Source: Colletes latitarsis (Eukaryota; Arthropoda; Insecta; Hymenoptera; Colletidae). Taken from it: a DNA stretch of 64,000 nt. Shown piece by piece: positions 48,701-62,055 of the stretch (position 1 is the first letter of the stretch; each line of letters starts with the position of its first letter). The position numbers and the translations under genes are program-made. The DNA lies in contig NW_027488365.1 of the NCBI RefSeq assembly GCF_051014445.1, forward strand, positions 4,340,001 to 4,404,000. The letters are read 5' to 3'. A model generated the notes under the pieces. The model had not been told where the DNA came from and searched no databases. It was given only the letters and a program-made list of their open reading frames with translations.

Positions 48701-49790
48701 TAGGTTATGTCAGGGATTTGCTCTCATCAGGCTCATACTTTCGCATATTTCTCATACTTGATGGCTAGATCCTGGGCTTTTTTTGGATTGCATCACGTAG
48801 TAATGAAGTTCAACACTGAAACTGTCAATTAAACCTGGTTTCGATCAATATTTTAGTGGATAACGCAAGTTAGGTCTGGGATAGGTCTGGGATTTGCCCT
48901 CATCAGGCTCATACTTTCGCGTTTTTCACATACTTGTTGAACAGATCCTGGGTTTTTTCTGGTTTGGGTCACGTAGTAGTGTGCTACCACACTGAAACAG
49001 TCGATTAAACGTGGTTTCGATCAATATTGTTGAGGATAACGCATGTTAGGTCTAGGTTAGGCCGGGGATTTTCACTCATCAGACACATACTTTCGCATTC
49101 TTCACATACTTGTTGAACGGATCCTGGGTTTTTGCTGGTTTGGATCACGTAGTAATGTGGTACCACAATGAAACATTCAATTAAACCTGGTCTTGATAAA
49201 TATTTTGGAGGATAACGCATGTTAGGTCTGGGTTAGGTCTAGGATTTGCCCTCATCAGGCTCATACTTTCGCATATTTCTCATACTTCATGGCTGGATCC
49301 TGGGCTATTTCTGGATTGGATCACGTAGTAATGTGGTACCACACTGAAACAGTCAATTAAACCTGGTTTTGATGAATATTTTAGAGAATAATTCATGTTA
49401 GGTCTAGGTTAGGCCTGGGATTTGCTCTCATCAGGCTCATTCTTTCGCATATTTCTCATACTAGATGGCTAGATCCTCGGCTTTTTCTGGATTGCATCAC
49501 GTAGTAATGAAGTACAACACTGAAACACTCAATTAAACCTGGTTTCGATCAATATTATTGAGGATAACGCATGTTAGGTCCAGGTTAGGCCTGGGATTTT
49601 CAATTATCAGACTCATACTTTCGAATTCTTCACATACTTGTTGAACGGATCTTGGGTTTTTCCTGGTGTGGATCACGTAGTAATGTGGTACCACACTGAA
49701 ACAATCAATTAAACCTGATCTCGATAAATATTTTAGAGGATAACGCATGTTAGGTCTGGGTTAGGTCTAGGATTTGCCCTCATCAGGCGC
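42720..49790. repeat. Overlapping segment duplications with 4,573- and 1,584-bp offsets
   Basis: About 42720-43980 matches about 47295-48550 at an offset of 4,573 bp (26 monomers minus 3). The stretch from about 47421 to 48210 matches 49005 to 49790 at 1,584 bp (nine monomers). Shared variants include ATTATTGAGGATAACGC, CCTGATCTCGATAAAT, ATCAGGCGCATAC and GGAGCACGTAGTAATG. A trimer with an offset of 527 bp (44461 with 44988) lies inside the same region. Confidence 0.8.
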
Positions 49791-51972
49791 ATACTTTCGC
49801 ATATTTCTCATACTTGATGGCTAGATCCTGGGCTTTTTTTGGATTGCATCACGTAGTAATGATGTACAACACTGAAGCAGCCAATTAAACCTGGTTTCCA
49901 TCAATATTTTAGAGAATAATTCATGTTAGGTCTAGGTTATGTCAGGGATTTGCTCTCATCAGGCTCATTCTTTCGCATATTTCTCATACTTGATGGCTAG
50001 ATCCTGGGCTTTTTTTGGATTGCATCACGTAGTAATGAAGTTCAACACTGAAACTGTCAATTAAACCTGGTTTCCATCAATATTTTAGAGGACAACGCAT
50101 GTCAGGTCTAGGTTAGGTCTGGGATTTGCTCTCATCAGGGTCATACTGTCGCAGTTTTAACTTACTTGTTGAACGGATCCTGGGTTTTTTCTGGTTTGGT
50201 TCACGTAGTAATGTGGTACCACACTGAAACAGTCAATTAAACCTGGCCTTGATAAATATTTTAGAGGATAACGCATGTTAGGTTTGGGTTAGGTCTAGGA
50301 TTTGATCTCATCAGACTCATACTTTCGCGTTTTTCACATACTTGTTGAACAGATCCTGGGTTTTTTCTGGTTTGGATCACGTAGTAGTGTGGTACCACAC
50401 CGAAACAGTCCATTAAACCTGGTTGCGATCAATATTTTACAGGATAACGCATGTTAGGTCTGGGTTAGGTCTAGGATTTGCCCTCATCAGGCTCATACTT
50501 TCGCATTCTTCGCATACTTGTTGAACGGATCCTGGGTTTTCTCTGGTTTGGATCACGTAGTAATGTGGTACCACACTGAAACATTCAATTAAACCTGGTC
50601 TTGATAAATATTTTAGAGGATAACGCATGTTAGGTCTGGGTTAGGTCTAGGATTTGCCCTCATCAGGCTCATACTTTCGCATATTTCTCATACTTCATGG
50701 CTGGATCCTGGGCTATTTCTGGATTGGATCACGTAGTAATGTGGTACCACACTGAAACAGTCAATTAAACCTGGTTTTGATGAATATTTTAGAGAATAAT
50801 TCATGTTAGGTCTAGGTTAGGCCTGGGATTTTCACTCATCATACTCATACTTTCGCATTCTTCTCATACTTGTTGGACGGATCCTGGGTTTTTTCTGGTT
50901 TGGATCACGTAGTAATATGGGACCACACAGGAGCAATCAATTAATCCTGGTCTTGATAAATATTTTAGAGGATAACGCATGTTAGGTCTGGGTTAGGTCT
51001 AGGATTTGCCCTCGTCAGGTTCATACTTCAGATATTTCTCATACTTCATGGCGAGATCCTGGGCTATTTCTGGATTGTATCACGTAGTAATGTGGTACCA
51101 CACAGAAACAGTCAATTAAACCTGGTTTCGATCAATATTTTAGTGGATAACGCAAGTTAGGTCTGGGATAGGTCTGGGATTTGCCCTCATCAGGCTCATA
51201 CTTTCGCGTTTTTCACATACTTGTTGAACAGATCCTGGGTTTTTTCTGGTTTGGGTCACGTAATAGTGTGGTACCACACTGAAACAGTCGATTAAACGTG
51301 GTTTCGATCAATATTTTTGAGGATAACGCATGTTAGGTCTAGGTTAGGCCGGGGATTTTCACTCATCAGACTCATACTTTCGCATTCTTCACATACTTGT
51401 TGAACGGATCCTGGGTTTTTGCTGGTTTGGATCACGTAGTAATGTGGTACCACACTGAAACATTCAATTAAACCTGGTCTTGATAAATATTTTACAGGAT
51501 AACGCATGTTAGGTCTGGGTTAGGTCTAGGATTTGCCCTCATCAGGCTCATACTTTCGCATATTTCTCATACTTCATGGCTGGATCCTGGGCTATTTCTG
51601 GATTGGATCACGTAGTAATGTGGTACCACACTGAAACAGTCAATTAAAGCTGGTTTTGATGAATATTTTACAGAATAATTCATTTTAGGTCTAGGTTTGG
51701 CCTGGGATTTGCTCTCATCAGGCTCATTCTTTCGCATATTTCTCATACTTGATGGCTAGATCCTGGGCTTTTTCTGGATTGGATCACGTAGTAATGAAGT
51801 ACAACAGTGAAACAGTCAATTAAACCTGGCTTCCATCAATATTTTAGAGGACAACGCATGTTAGGTCTAGGTTAGGCCTGGGGTTTGCCCTCATCAGGGT
51901 CATACTTTCGCAGTTTTAACATACATGTTGACCTGATCGGTGGTTTTTTCTGCTTTGGATCACGTAGTAAAG

Positions 51973-54097
51973 TGGTACCACACTGAAGCAGTCCATTAAA
52001 CCTGGTTTGGATCAATATTTTAGAGGATAACGCATGTTAGGTCTAGGTTAGCCCTGGGATTTTCACTCATCAGACTCATACTTTTGCATTCTTCACATAC
52101 TTGTTGAACGGATCCTGGGTTTTTTCTGGTTTGGATCACGTAGTAATGTGGTACCACACTGAAACATTCAATTAAACCTGATCTTGATAAATATTTTAGA
52201 GGATAACGCATGTTAGGTTTGGGTTAAGTCTAGGATTTGCCCTCATCAGGCTCATACTTTCGCATATTTCTCATACTTCATGGCTAGATCCTGGGCTGTT
52301 TCTGGATTGTATCACGTAGTAATGTGGTACCACGCTGAAACAGTCAATTAAACCTGGTTTCGATCAATATTTTAGAGGATAACGCAAGTTAGGTCTGGCA
52401 TAGGTCTGGGATTCGCCCTGATCAGGCTCATACTTTCGCGGTTTTCACATACTTGTTGAACAGATCCTGGGCTTTTTCTGGTTTGGATCACGTAGTAATG
52501 TGGTACCACACTGAAACAGTCAATTAGACCTGGTTTCGATCAATATTTTAGAGAATAATTCATGTTAGGTCTAGGTTAGGTCTGGGATTTGCTCTCATCA
52601 GGCTCATTCTTTCGCATATTTCTCAAACTTGATGGCTAGATCCTGGGCTTTTTCTGGATTGCATCACGTAGTAATGTGGGACCACACTGAAACAGTCAAT
52701 TAAACCTGGTTTCGATCAATATATTAGAGAATAATTCAAGTTAGGTCTAGGTTAGTTCTGGGATTTGCTCTCATCAGGCTCATTCTTTCGCATATTTCTC
52801 ATACTCGATGGCTAGATCCTGGGCTTCTTCTGGATTGCATCACGTAGTAATGAAGTACAACACTGAAACAGTCAATTAAACCTGGTTTCCATCAATATCT
52901 TAGAGAACAACGCAAGTTAGGTCTGGGATAGGTCTGGGATTTGCCCACATCAGGCTCATACTTTCGCGTTTTTCACATACTTGTTGAACAGATCCTGGGT
53001 TTTTTCTGGTTTGGATCACGTAGTAGTGTGGTACCACACTGAAGCAGTCCATTAAACCTGGTTTGGATCAATATTTTAGAGGATAACGCATGTTAGGTCT
53101 AGGTTAGCCCTGGGATTTTCACTCATCAGACTCATACTTTTGCATTCTTCACATACTTGTTGAACGGATCCTGGGTTTTTTCTGGTTTGGATCACGTAGT
53201 AATGTGGTACCACACTGAAACATTCAATTAAACCTGATCTTGATAAATATTTTAGAGGATAACGCATGTTAGGTTTGGGTTAAGTCTAGGATTTGCCCTC
53301 ATCAGGCTCATACTTTCGCATATTTCTCATACTTCATGGCTAGATCCTGGGCTGTTTCTGGATTGTATCACGTAGTAATGTGGTACCACGCTGAAACAGT
53401 CAATTAAACCTGGTTTCGATCAATATTTTAGAGGATAACGCAAGTTAGGTCTGGCATAGGTCTGGGATTCGCCCTGATCAGGCTCATACTTTCGCGGTTT
53501 TCACATACTTGTTGAACAGATCCTGGGCTTTTTCTGGTTTGGATCACGTAGTAATGTGGTACCACACTGAAACAGTCAATTAGACCTGGTTTCGATCAAT
53601 ATTTTAGAGAATAATTCATGTTAGGTCTAGGTTAGGTCTGGGATTTGCTCTCATCAGGCTCATTCTTTCGCATATTTCTCAAACTTGATGGCTAGATCCT
53701 GGGCTTTTTCTGGATTGCATCACGTAGTAATGTGGGACCACACTGAAACAGTCAATTAAACCTGGTTTCGATCAATATATTAGAGAATAATTCAAGTTAG
53801 GTCTAGGTTAGGTCTGGGATTTGCTCTCATCAGGCTCATTCTTTCGCATATTTCTCATACTCGATGGCTAGATCCTGGGCTTCTTCTGGATTGCATCACG
53901 TAGTAATGAAGTACAACACTGAAACAGTCAATTAAACCTGGTTTCCATCAATATCTTAGAGAACAACGCAAGTTAGGTCTGGGATAGGTCTGGGATTTGC
54001 CCACATCAGGCTCATACTTTCGCGTTTTTCACATACTTGTTGAACAGATCCTGGGTTTTTTCTGGTTTGGATCACGTAGTAGTGTGGTACCACACTG
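51973..54097. repeat. Higher-order repeat, 1,056-bp unit (six monomers), two near-identical copies
   Basis: GAAGCAGTCCATTAAACC at 51985 recurs at 53041, and everything between is repeated almost base for base up to about 54097. Shared private variants include ACTTTTGCATTCTTCAC, CGCGGTTTTCACATAC and CAATTAGACCTGG. One difference I noticed is GTTAGTTCTGGG near 52754 against GTTAGGTCTGGG in the second copy. The same 1,056-bp spacing continues more loosely to about 55850 (for example 54361 with 55417). Confidence 0.9.
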
Positions 54098-57000
54098 AAC
54101 CAGTCCATTAAACCTGGTTTGGATCAACATTTTAGAGGATAACGCATGTTAGGTCTAGGTTAGGTCTGGGATTTTCACTCATCAGACTCATACTTTCGCA
54201 TTCTTCACATACTTGTTGAACGGATCCTGGGTGTTCTCTGGTTTGGATCACGAAGTAATGTGGGACCACAGTGAAACAATCAATTAAACCTGATCTTGAT
54301 AAATATTTTAGAGGATAACGCATGTTAGGTCTGGGTTAGGTCTAGGATTTGCCCTCATCAGGCTCATACTTTCGCATATTTCTCATACTTCATGGCTGGA
54401 TCCTGGGCTATTTCTGGATTGGATCACGTAGTAATGTGGTACCACACTGAAACAGTCAATTAAACCTGGTTTTGATGAATATTTTAGAGAATAATTCATG
54501 TTAGGTCTAGGTTAGGTCAGGGATTTGCTCTCATCAGGCTCATTCTTTCGCATATTTCTCATACTAGATGGCTAGATCCTGGGCTTTTTCTGGATTGCAT
54601 CACGTAGTAATGAAGTACAACACTGAAACACTCAATTAAACCTGGTTTCCATCAATATTATTGAGGATAACGCATGTTAGGTCTAGGTTAGGCCTGGGAT
54701 TTTCACTCATCAGACTCATACTTTCACATTCTTCATATACTTGTTGAACGGATCTTGGGTTTTTTCTGGTGTGGATCACGTAGTAAAGTGGTACCACACT
54801 GAAACAGTCCATTAAACCTGGTTTGGATCAATATTTTAGAGGATAACGCATGTTAGGTCTAGGTTAGCCCTGGGATTATCACTCATCAGACTCATACTTT
54901 CGCATTCTTCACATACTTGATGGCTAGATCCTGGGCTTTTTCTGGATTGCATCACGTAGTAATGTGGGACCACACTGAAACAGTCAATTAAACCTGGTTT
55001 CGATCAATATATTAGAGAATAATTCAAGTTAGGTCTAGGTTAGGTCTGGGATTTGCTCTCATCAGGCTCATTCTTTCGCATATTTCTCATACTTGATGGC
55101 TAGATCCTGGGCTTCTTCTGGATTGCATCACGTAGTAATGAAGTACAACACTGAAACAGTCAATTAAACCTGGTTTCCATCAATATCTTAGAGAACAACG
55201 CAAGTTAGGTCTGGGATAGGTCTGGGATTTGCCCACATCAGGCTCATACTTTCGCGTTTTTCACATACTTGTTGAACAGATCCTGGGTTTTTTCTGGTTT
55301 GGATCACGTAGTAGTGTGGTACCACACTGAACCAGTCCATTAAACCTGGTTTGGATCAACATTTTAGAGGATAACGCATGTTAGGTCTAGGTTAGGTCTG
55401 GGATTTTCACTCATCAGGCTCATACTTTCGCATATTTCTCATACTTCATGGCTGGATCCTGGGCTATTTCTGGATTGGATCACGTAGTAATGTGGTACCA
55501 CACTGAAACAGTCAATTAAACCTGGTTTTGATGAATATTTTAGAGAATAATTCATGTTAGGTCTAGGTTAGGTCAGGGATTTGCTCTCATCAGGCTCATT
55601 CTTTCGCATATTTCTCATACTAGATGGCTAGATCCTGGGCTTTTTCTGGATTGCATCACGTAGTAATGAAGTACAACACTGAAACACTCAATTAAACCTG
55701 GTTTCCATCAATATTATTGAGGATAACGCATGTTAGGTCTAGGTTAGGCCTGGGATTTTCACTCATCAGACTCATACTTTCACATTCTTCACATACTTGT
55801 TGAACGGATCTTGGGTTTTTTCTGGTGTGGATCACGTAGTAATGTGGTACCACACTGAAACAGTCCATTAAACCTGCTTGCGATCAATATTTTAGAGGAT
55901 AACGCATGTTAGGTCTGGGTTAGGTCTAGGATTTGCCCTCATCAGGCTCACACTTTCGCATATTTCTCATACTTCATGGCTAGATCCTGGGCTGTTTCTG
56001 GATTGTATCACGTAGTAATGTGGTACCACGCTGAAACAGTCAATTAAACCTGGTTTCGATCAATATTTTAGAGGATAACGCAAGTTAGGTCTGGGATAGG
56101 TCTAGGATTTGCCCTCATCAGGCTCTTACTTTCGCATATTTCTCATACTTCATGGCTAGATCCTGGGCTAGTTCTGGAGTGGATCACGTAGTAAAGTGGT
56201 ACCACACTGAAACATTCAATGAAACCTGGTCTGGATAAATATTTTAGAGGATAACGCATCTTAGGCCTGGGTTAGGTCTAAGATTTGCCCTCATCAGGCT
56301 CACAGTTTCGCGTTTTTCACATACTTGTTGAACAGATCCTGGGTTTTTTCTGGTTTGGAACACGAAGTAGTGTGGTACCACAATGAAACAGTCCATTAAA
56401 CCTGGTTTCGCTCAATATTTTAGAGGATAACGCATGTTAGGTCTAGGTTAGGTCTGAGATTTGCTCTCATCAGGCTCATTCTTTCGCATATTTCTCATAC
56501 TTGATGGCTAGATCCTGGGCCTTTTCTGGATTGCATCACGTAGTAATGTAGTACCACACTGAAACAGTCAATGAAACCTGGTTTCCATCAATATTTTAGA
56601 GGACAACGCAAGTTAGGTCTAGGTAAGGCCTGAGATTTTCTCTGATCAGACTCATACTTTCGCATCCTTCACATACTTGTTGAACGGATCCTGGGTTTTT
56701 TCTGGTTTGCATCACGTAGTAATGTGGTACCACACTGAAACGGTCAATTAAACCTGGTTTCGATCAATATTTTAGAGGATAACGCAAGTTAGGTCTGGGA
56801 TCGGTCTGGGATTTGCCCTCATCAGGCGCATACTTTCGCGTTTTTCACATACTTGTTGAACAGATCATGGGTTTTGTCTGGTTTGGGTCACGTAGTAGTG
56901 TGATACCACACTGAAACAGTCGATTAAACCTGGTTTCGATCAATATTTTAGAGGATAACGCATGCTAGGTCTAGGATAGCCCTGGGATTTTCACTCATCA

Positions 57001-57124
57001 GACTCATACTTTCGCATTCTTCACATACTTGTTGAACTGATCCTGGGTTTTTTCTGGTTTGGATCACGTAGTAATGTGGTACCACACTGAAACAGTCGAT
57101 TAAACCTGGTTTGGATCAATATTT

Positions 57125-60100
57125 TAGAGGATAACGCATGTTAGGTCTAGGTTAGGTCGGGGATTTTCACTCATCAGACTGATACTTTCGCATTCTTCAC
57201 ATACTTGTTGAACGGATCCTGGGTTTTTTCTGGTTTGGTTCACGTAGTAATGTGGTACCACACTGAAACATTCAATTAAACCTGATCTTGATAAATATTT
57301 GAGAGGATAACGCATGTTAGGTTTGGGTTAAGTCTAGGATTTGCCCTCATCAGGCTCATTCTTTCGCATATTTCTCATACTAGATGGCTAGATCCTGGGC
57401 TGTTTCTAGATTGTATCACGTAGTAATGTGGTACCACGCTGAAACAGTCAATTAAACCTGGTTTCGATCAATATTTTAGAGGATAACGCAAGTTAGGCCT
57501 GGCATAGTTCTGGGATTCGCCCTCATCAGACTCATACTTTCGCGTTTTTCACATACTTGTTGATCTGATCGAGGGTTTTTTCTGCTTTGGATCACGTAGT
57601 AAAGTGGTACCACACTGAAACAGTCCATTAAACCTGGTTTGGATCAATATTTTAGAGGATAACGCATGTTAGGTCTAGGTTAGCCCTGGGATTATCACTC
57701 ATCAGACTCATACTTTCGCATTCTTCACATACTTGTTGAACGGATCCTGGGTTTTTTCTGGTTTGGTTCACGTAGTAATGTGGTACCACACTGAAACATT
57801 CAATTAAACCAGGTTTGGATCAATATTTTAGAGGATAACGCATGTTGGGTCTAGGTTAGGTCTGGGATTTTCACTCATCAGACTCATACTTTCGCATTCT
57901 TCACATACTTGTTGAACGGATCCTGGCTTTTTTCTGGTTTGGATCACGTAGTAGTGTGGTACCACACTGAAACATTCCATTAAACCTGCTTGCGATCAAT
58001 ATTTTAGAGGATAACGCATGTTAGGTCTGGGTTAGGTCTAGGATTTGCCCTCATCAGGCTTATTCTTTCGCATATTTCTCAAACTTGGAGGCTAGATTCT
58101 GGGCCTTTTCTGGATTGCATCACGTAGTAATGTGGTACCGCACTGAAACATTCAATTAAACCTGGTCTTGATAAATATTTTAGAGGATAACGCATGTTAG
58201 GTCTGGGTTAGGTCTAGGATTTGCCCTCATTAGGCTCATACTTTCGCATATTTCTCATACTTCATGGCTAGATCCTTTGCTTTTTCTGGATTGTATCATA
58301 TAGTAATGAAGTACGACACTGAAACTGTCAATTAAACCTGGTTTCCATCAATATCTTAGAGGACAACGCAAGTTAGGTCTGGGATAGGTCTTGGACTTGC
58401 CCTCACCAGGCTCATACTTTCGCGTTTTTCACATACTTCTTGAACAGATCCAGGGTTTTTTCTGGTTTGGATCACATAGTAGTGTGGTACCACACTGAAA
58501 CAGTCCATGAAACCTGGTTTGGATCAATATTTTAGAGGATAACGCATGTTAGGTCTAGGTTAGGTCTGGGATTTTCACTCATCAGACTCATACTTTCGCC
58601 TTCTTCACATACTTGTTGAACGGATCCTGGGTTTTTTCTGGTTTGGATCACGTAGTAATGTGGGTCCACACTGAAGCAATCAATTAAACCTGGTCTTGAT
58701 AAATATTTTAGAGGAAAACGCATGTTAGGTGTGGGATAGGTCTGGGATGTGCCCTCATCAGACTCATACTTTCGCACACTTCACATACTCGTTGAACAGA
58801 TTCTGGGTTTTTTCTGGTTTGGATCACGTAGTAATGTGGTACCACACTGAAACAGTCGATTAAACCTGGTTTCGATCAATATTTTAGAGGATAACGCATG
58901 TTAGGTCTAGGTTAGGCCTGGGATTTTCACTCATCAGGCTCATACTTTCGCATTCTTCACATACTTGTTGAACGGATCCTGGGTTTTTTCTGGTTTGGAT
59001 CACGTAGTAATGTGGGTCTACACTGCAACAATCAATTAAACCTGGTCTTGATAAATATTTTAGAGGATAACGCATGTTAGGTCTGGGATAGGTCTGGGAT
59101 TTGCCCTCATCAGACTCATACTTTCGCACACTTCACATACTCGTTGAACAGATTCTGGGTTTTTTCTGGTTTGGATCACGTAGTAATGTGGTACCACACT
59201 GAAACAGTCGATTAAACCTGGTTTCGATCAATATTTTAGAGGATAACGCATGTTAGGTCTAGGTTAGGCCTGGGATTTTCACTCATCAGCCTCATACTTT
59301 CGCATTCTTCACATACTTGTTGAACTGATCCTGGGTTTTTTCTGGTTTGGATCACGTAGTAATGTGGTACCACACTGAAACAGTCGATTAAACCTGGTTC
59401 CGATCAATATTTTAGAGGACAACGCAAGTTAGGTCTAGGTAAGGCCTGAGATTTTCACTGATCAGACTCATACTTTCGCATTCTTCACATACTTGTTGAA
59501 CGGATCCTGGGTTTTTTCTGGTTTGGATCACGTAGTAATGTGGTACCACACTGAAACAGTCGATTAAACCTGGTTTCGATCAATATTTTAGAGAATAACG
59601 CATGTTAGGTCTAGGTTAGCCCTGGGATTTTCACTCATCAGACTCATACTTTCGCATTCTTCACATACTTGTTGAACGGATCCTGGGTTTTTTCTGGTTT
59701 GGTTCACGTAGTAATGTGGTACCACACTGAAACATTCAATTAAACCTGATCTTGATAAATATTTGAGAGGATAACGCATGTTAGGTTTGGGTTAAGTCTA
59801 GGATTTGCCCTCATCAGGCTCATTCTTTCGCATATTTCTCATACTTGATGGCTAGATCCTGGGCTGTTTCTAGATTGTATCACGTAGTAATGTGGTACCA
59901 CGCTGAAACAGTCAATTAAACCTGGTTTCGATCAATATTTTAGAGGATAACGCAAGTTAGGTCTGGCATAGGTCTGGGATTCGCCCTCATCAGACTCATA
60001 CTTTCGCGTTTTTCACATACTTGTTGATCTGATCGAGGGTTTTTTCTGCTTTGGATCACGTAGTAAAGTGGTACCACACTGAAACAGTCCATTAAACCTG

Positions 60101-62055
60101 GTTTGGATCAATATTTTAGAGGATAACGCATGTTAGGTCTAGGTTAGCCCTGGGATTATCACTCATCAGACTCATACTTTCGCATTCTTCACATACTTGT
60201 TGAACGGATCCTGGGTTTTTTCTGGTTTGGTTCACGTAGTAATGTGGTACCACACTGAAACATTCAATTAAACCAGGTTTGGATCAATATTTTAGAGGAT
60301 AACGCATGTTAGGTCTAGGTTAGGTCTAGCATTTTCACTCATCAGACTCATACTTTCGCATTCTTCACATACTTGTTGAACGGATCCTGGCTTTTTTCTG
60401 GTTTGGATCACGTAGTAGTGTGGTACCACTCTGAAACATTCCATTAAACCTGCTTGCGATCATTATTTTAGAGGATAACGCATGTTAGGTCTGGGTTAGG
60501 TCTAGGATTTGCCCTCATCAGGCTCATTCTTTCGCATATTTCTCAAACTTGGAGGCTAGATTCTGGGCCTTTTCTGGATTGCATCACGTAGTAATGTGGT
60601 ACCACACTGAAACATTCAATTAAACCTGGTCTTGATAAATATTTTAGAGGATAACGCATGTTAGGTCTGGGTTAGGTCTAGGATTTGCCCTCATTAGGCT
60701 CATACTTTCGCATATTTCTCATACTTCATGGCTAGATCCTTTGCTTTTTCTGGATTGTATCATATAGTAATGAAGTACAACACTGGAACAGTCAATTAAA
60801 CCTGGTTTCCATCAATATCTTAGAGGACAACGCAAGTTAGGTCTGGGATAGGTCTTGGACTTGCCCTCACCAGGCTCATACTTTCGCGTTTTTCACATAC
60901 TTCTTGAACAGATCCAGGGTTTTTTCTGGTTTGGATCACATAGTAGTGTGGTACCACACTGAAACAGTCGATTAAACCTGGTTTCGATCAATATTTTAGA
61001 GGATAACGCATGTTAGGTCTAGGTTAGGCCTGGGATATTCACTCATCAGGCTCATACTTTCGCATTCTTCACATACTTGTTGAACGGATCCTGGGTTTTT
61101 TCTGGTTTGGATCACGTAGTAATGTGGGTCCACACTGAAACAATCAATTAAACCTGGTCTTGATAAATATTTTAGAGGATAACGCAAGTTAGGTCTGGGA
61201 TAGGTCTGGGATTTGACCTCATCAGACTCATACTTTCGCATTCCTCACATACTTGTTGAACTGATCCTGTGTTTTTTCTGGTTTGGATCACGTAGTAATG
61301 TGGTACCACACTGAAACAGTCGATTAAACCTGGTTTCGATCAATATTTTAGAGGATAACGCATGTTAGGTCTAGGTTAGGCCTGGGATTTTCACTCATCA
61401 GGCTCATACTTTCGCATTCTTCACATACTTGTTGAACGGATCCTGGGTTTTTTCTGGTTTGGATCACGTAGTAATGCGGGTCTACACTGCAACAATCAAT
61501 TAAACCTGGTCTTGATAAATATTTTAGAGGATAACGCATGTTAGGTCTGGGATAGGTCTGGGATTTGCCCTCATCAGACTCATACTTTCGCACACTTCAC
61601 ATACTCGTTGAACAGATTCTGGGTTTTTTCTGGTTTGGATCACGTAGTAATGTGGTACCACACTGAAACAGTCGATTAAACCTGGTTTCGATCAATATTT
61701 TAGAGGATAACGCATGTTAGGTCTAGGTTAGGCCTGGGATTTTCACTCATCAGCCTCATACTTTCGCATTCTTCACATACTTGTTGAACTGATCCTGGGT
61801 TTTTTCTGGTTTGGATCACGTAGTAATGTGGTACCACACTGAAACAGTCGATTAAACCTGGTTCCGATCAATATTTTAGAGGACAACGCAAGTTAGGTCT
61901 AGGTAAGGCCTGAGATTTTCACTGATCAGACTCATACTTTCGCATTCTTCACATACTTGTTGAACGGATCCTGGGTTTTTTCTGGTTTGGATCACGTAGT
62001 AATGTGGTACCACACTGAAACAGTCGATTAAACCTGGTTTCGATCAATATTTTAG
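57125..62055. repeat. Higher-order repeat, 2,464-bp unit (fourteen monomers), two copies
   Basis: Landmarks at 57124, 58532 and 58884 recur at 59588, 60996 and 61348, each 2,464 bp later, exactly fourteen monomers. Shared private variants include GGCTGTTTCTAGATTGTATC, GGATCCTTTGCTTTTTC-type text near 58266 and 60736, and TGGGTCTACACTGCAACAATC. The second copy ends near 62055, where AGAGAATAATTCATG replaces AGAGAATAACGCATG. A nested two-monomer (352-bp) repeat is visible between about 58520 and 59230. Confidence 0.88.
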
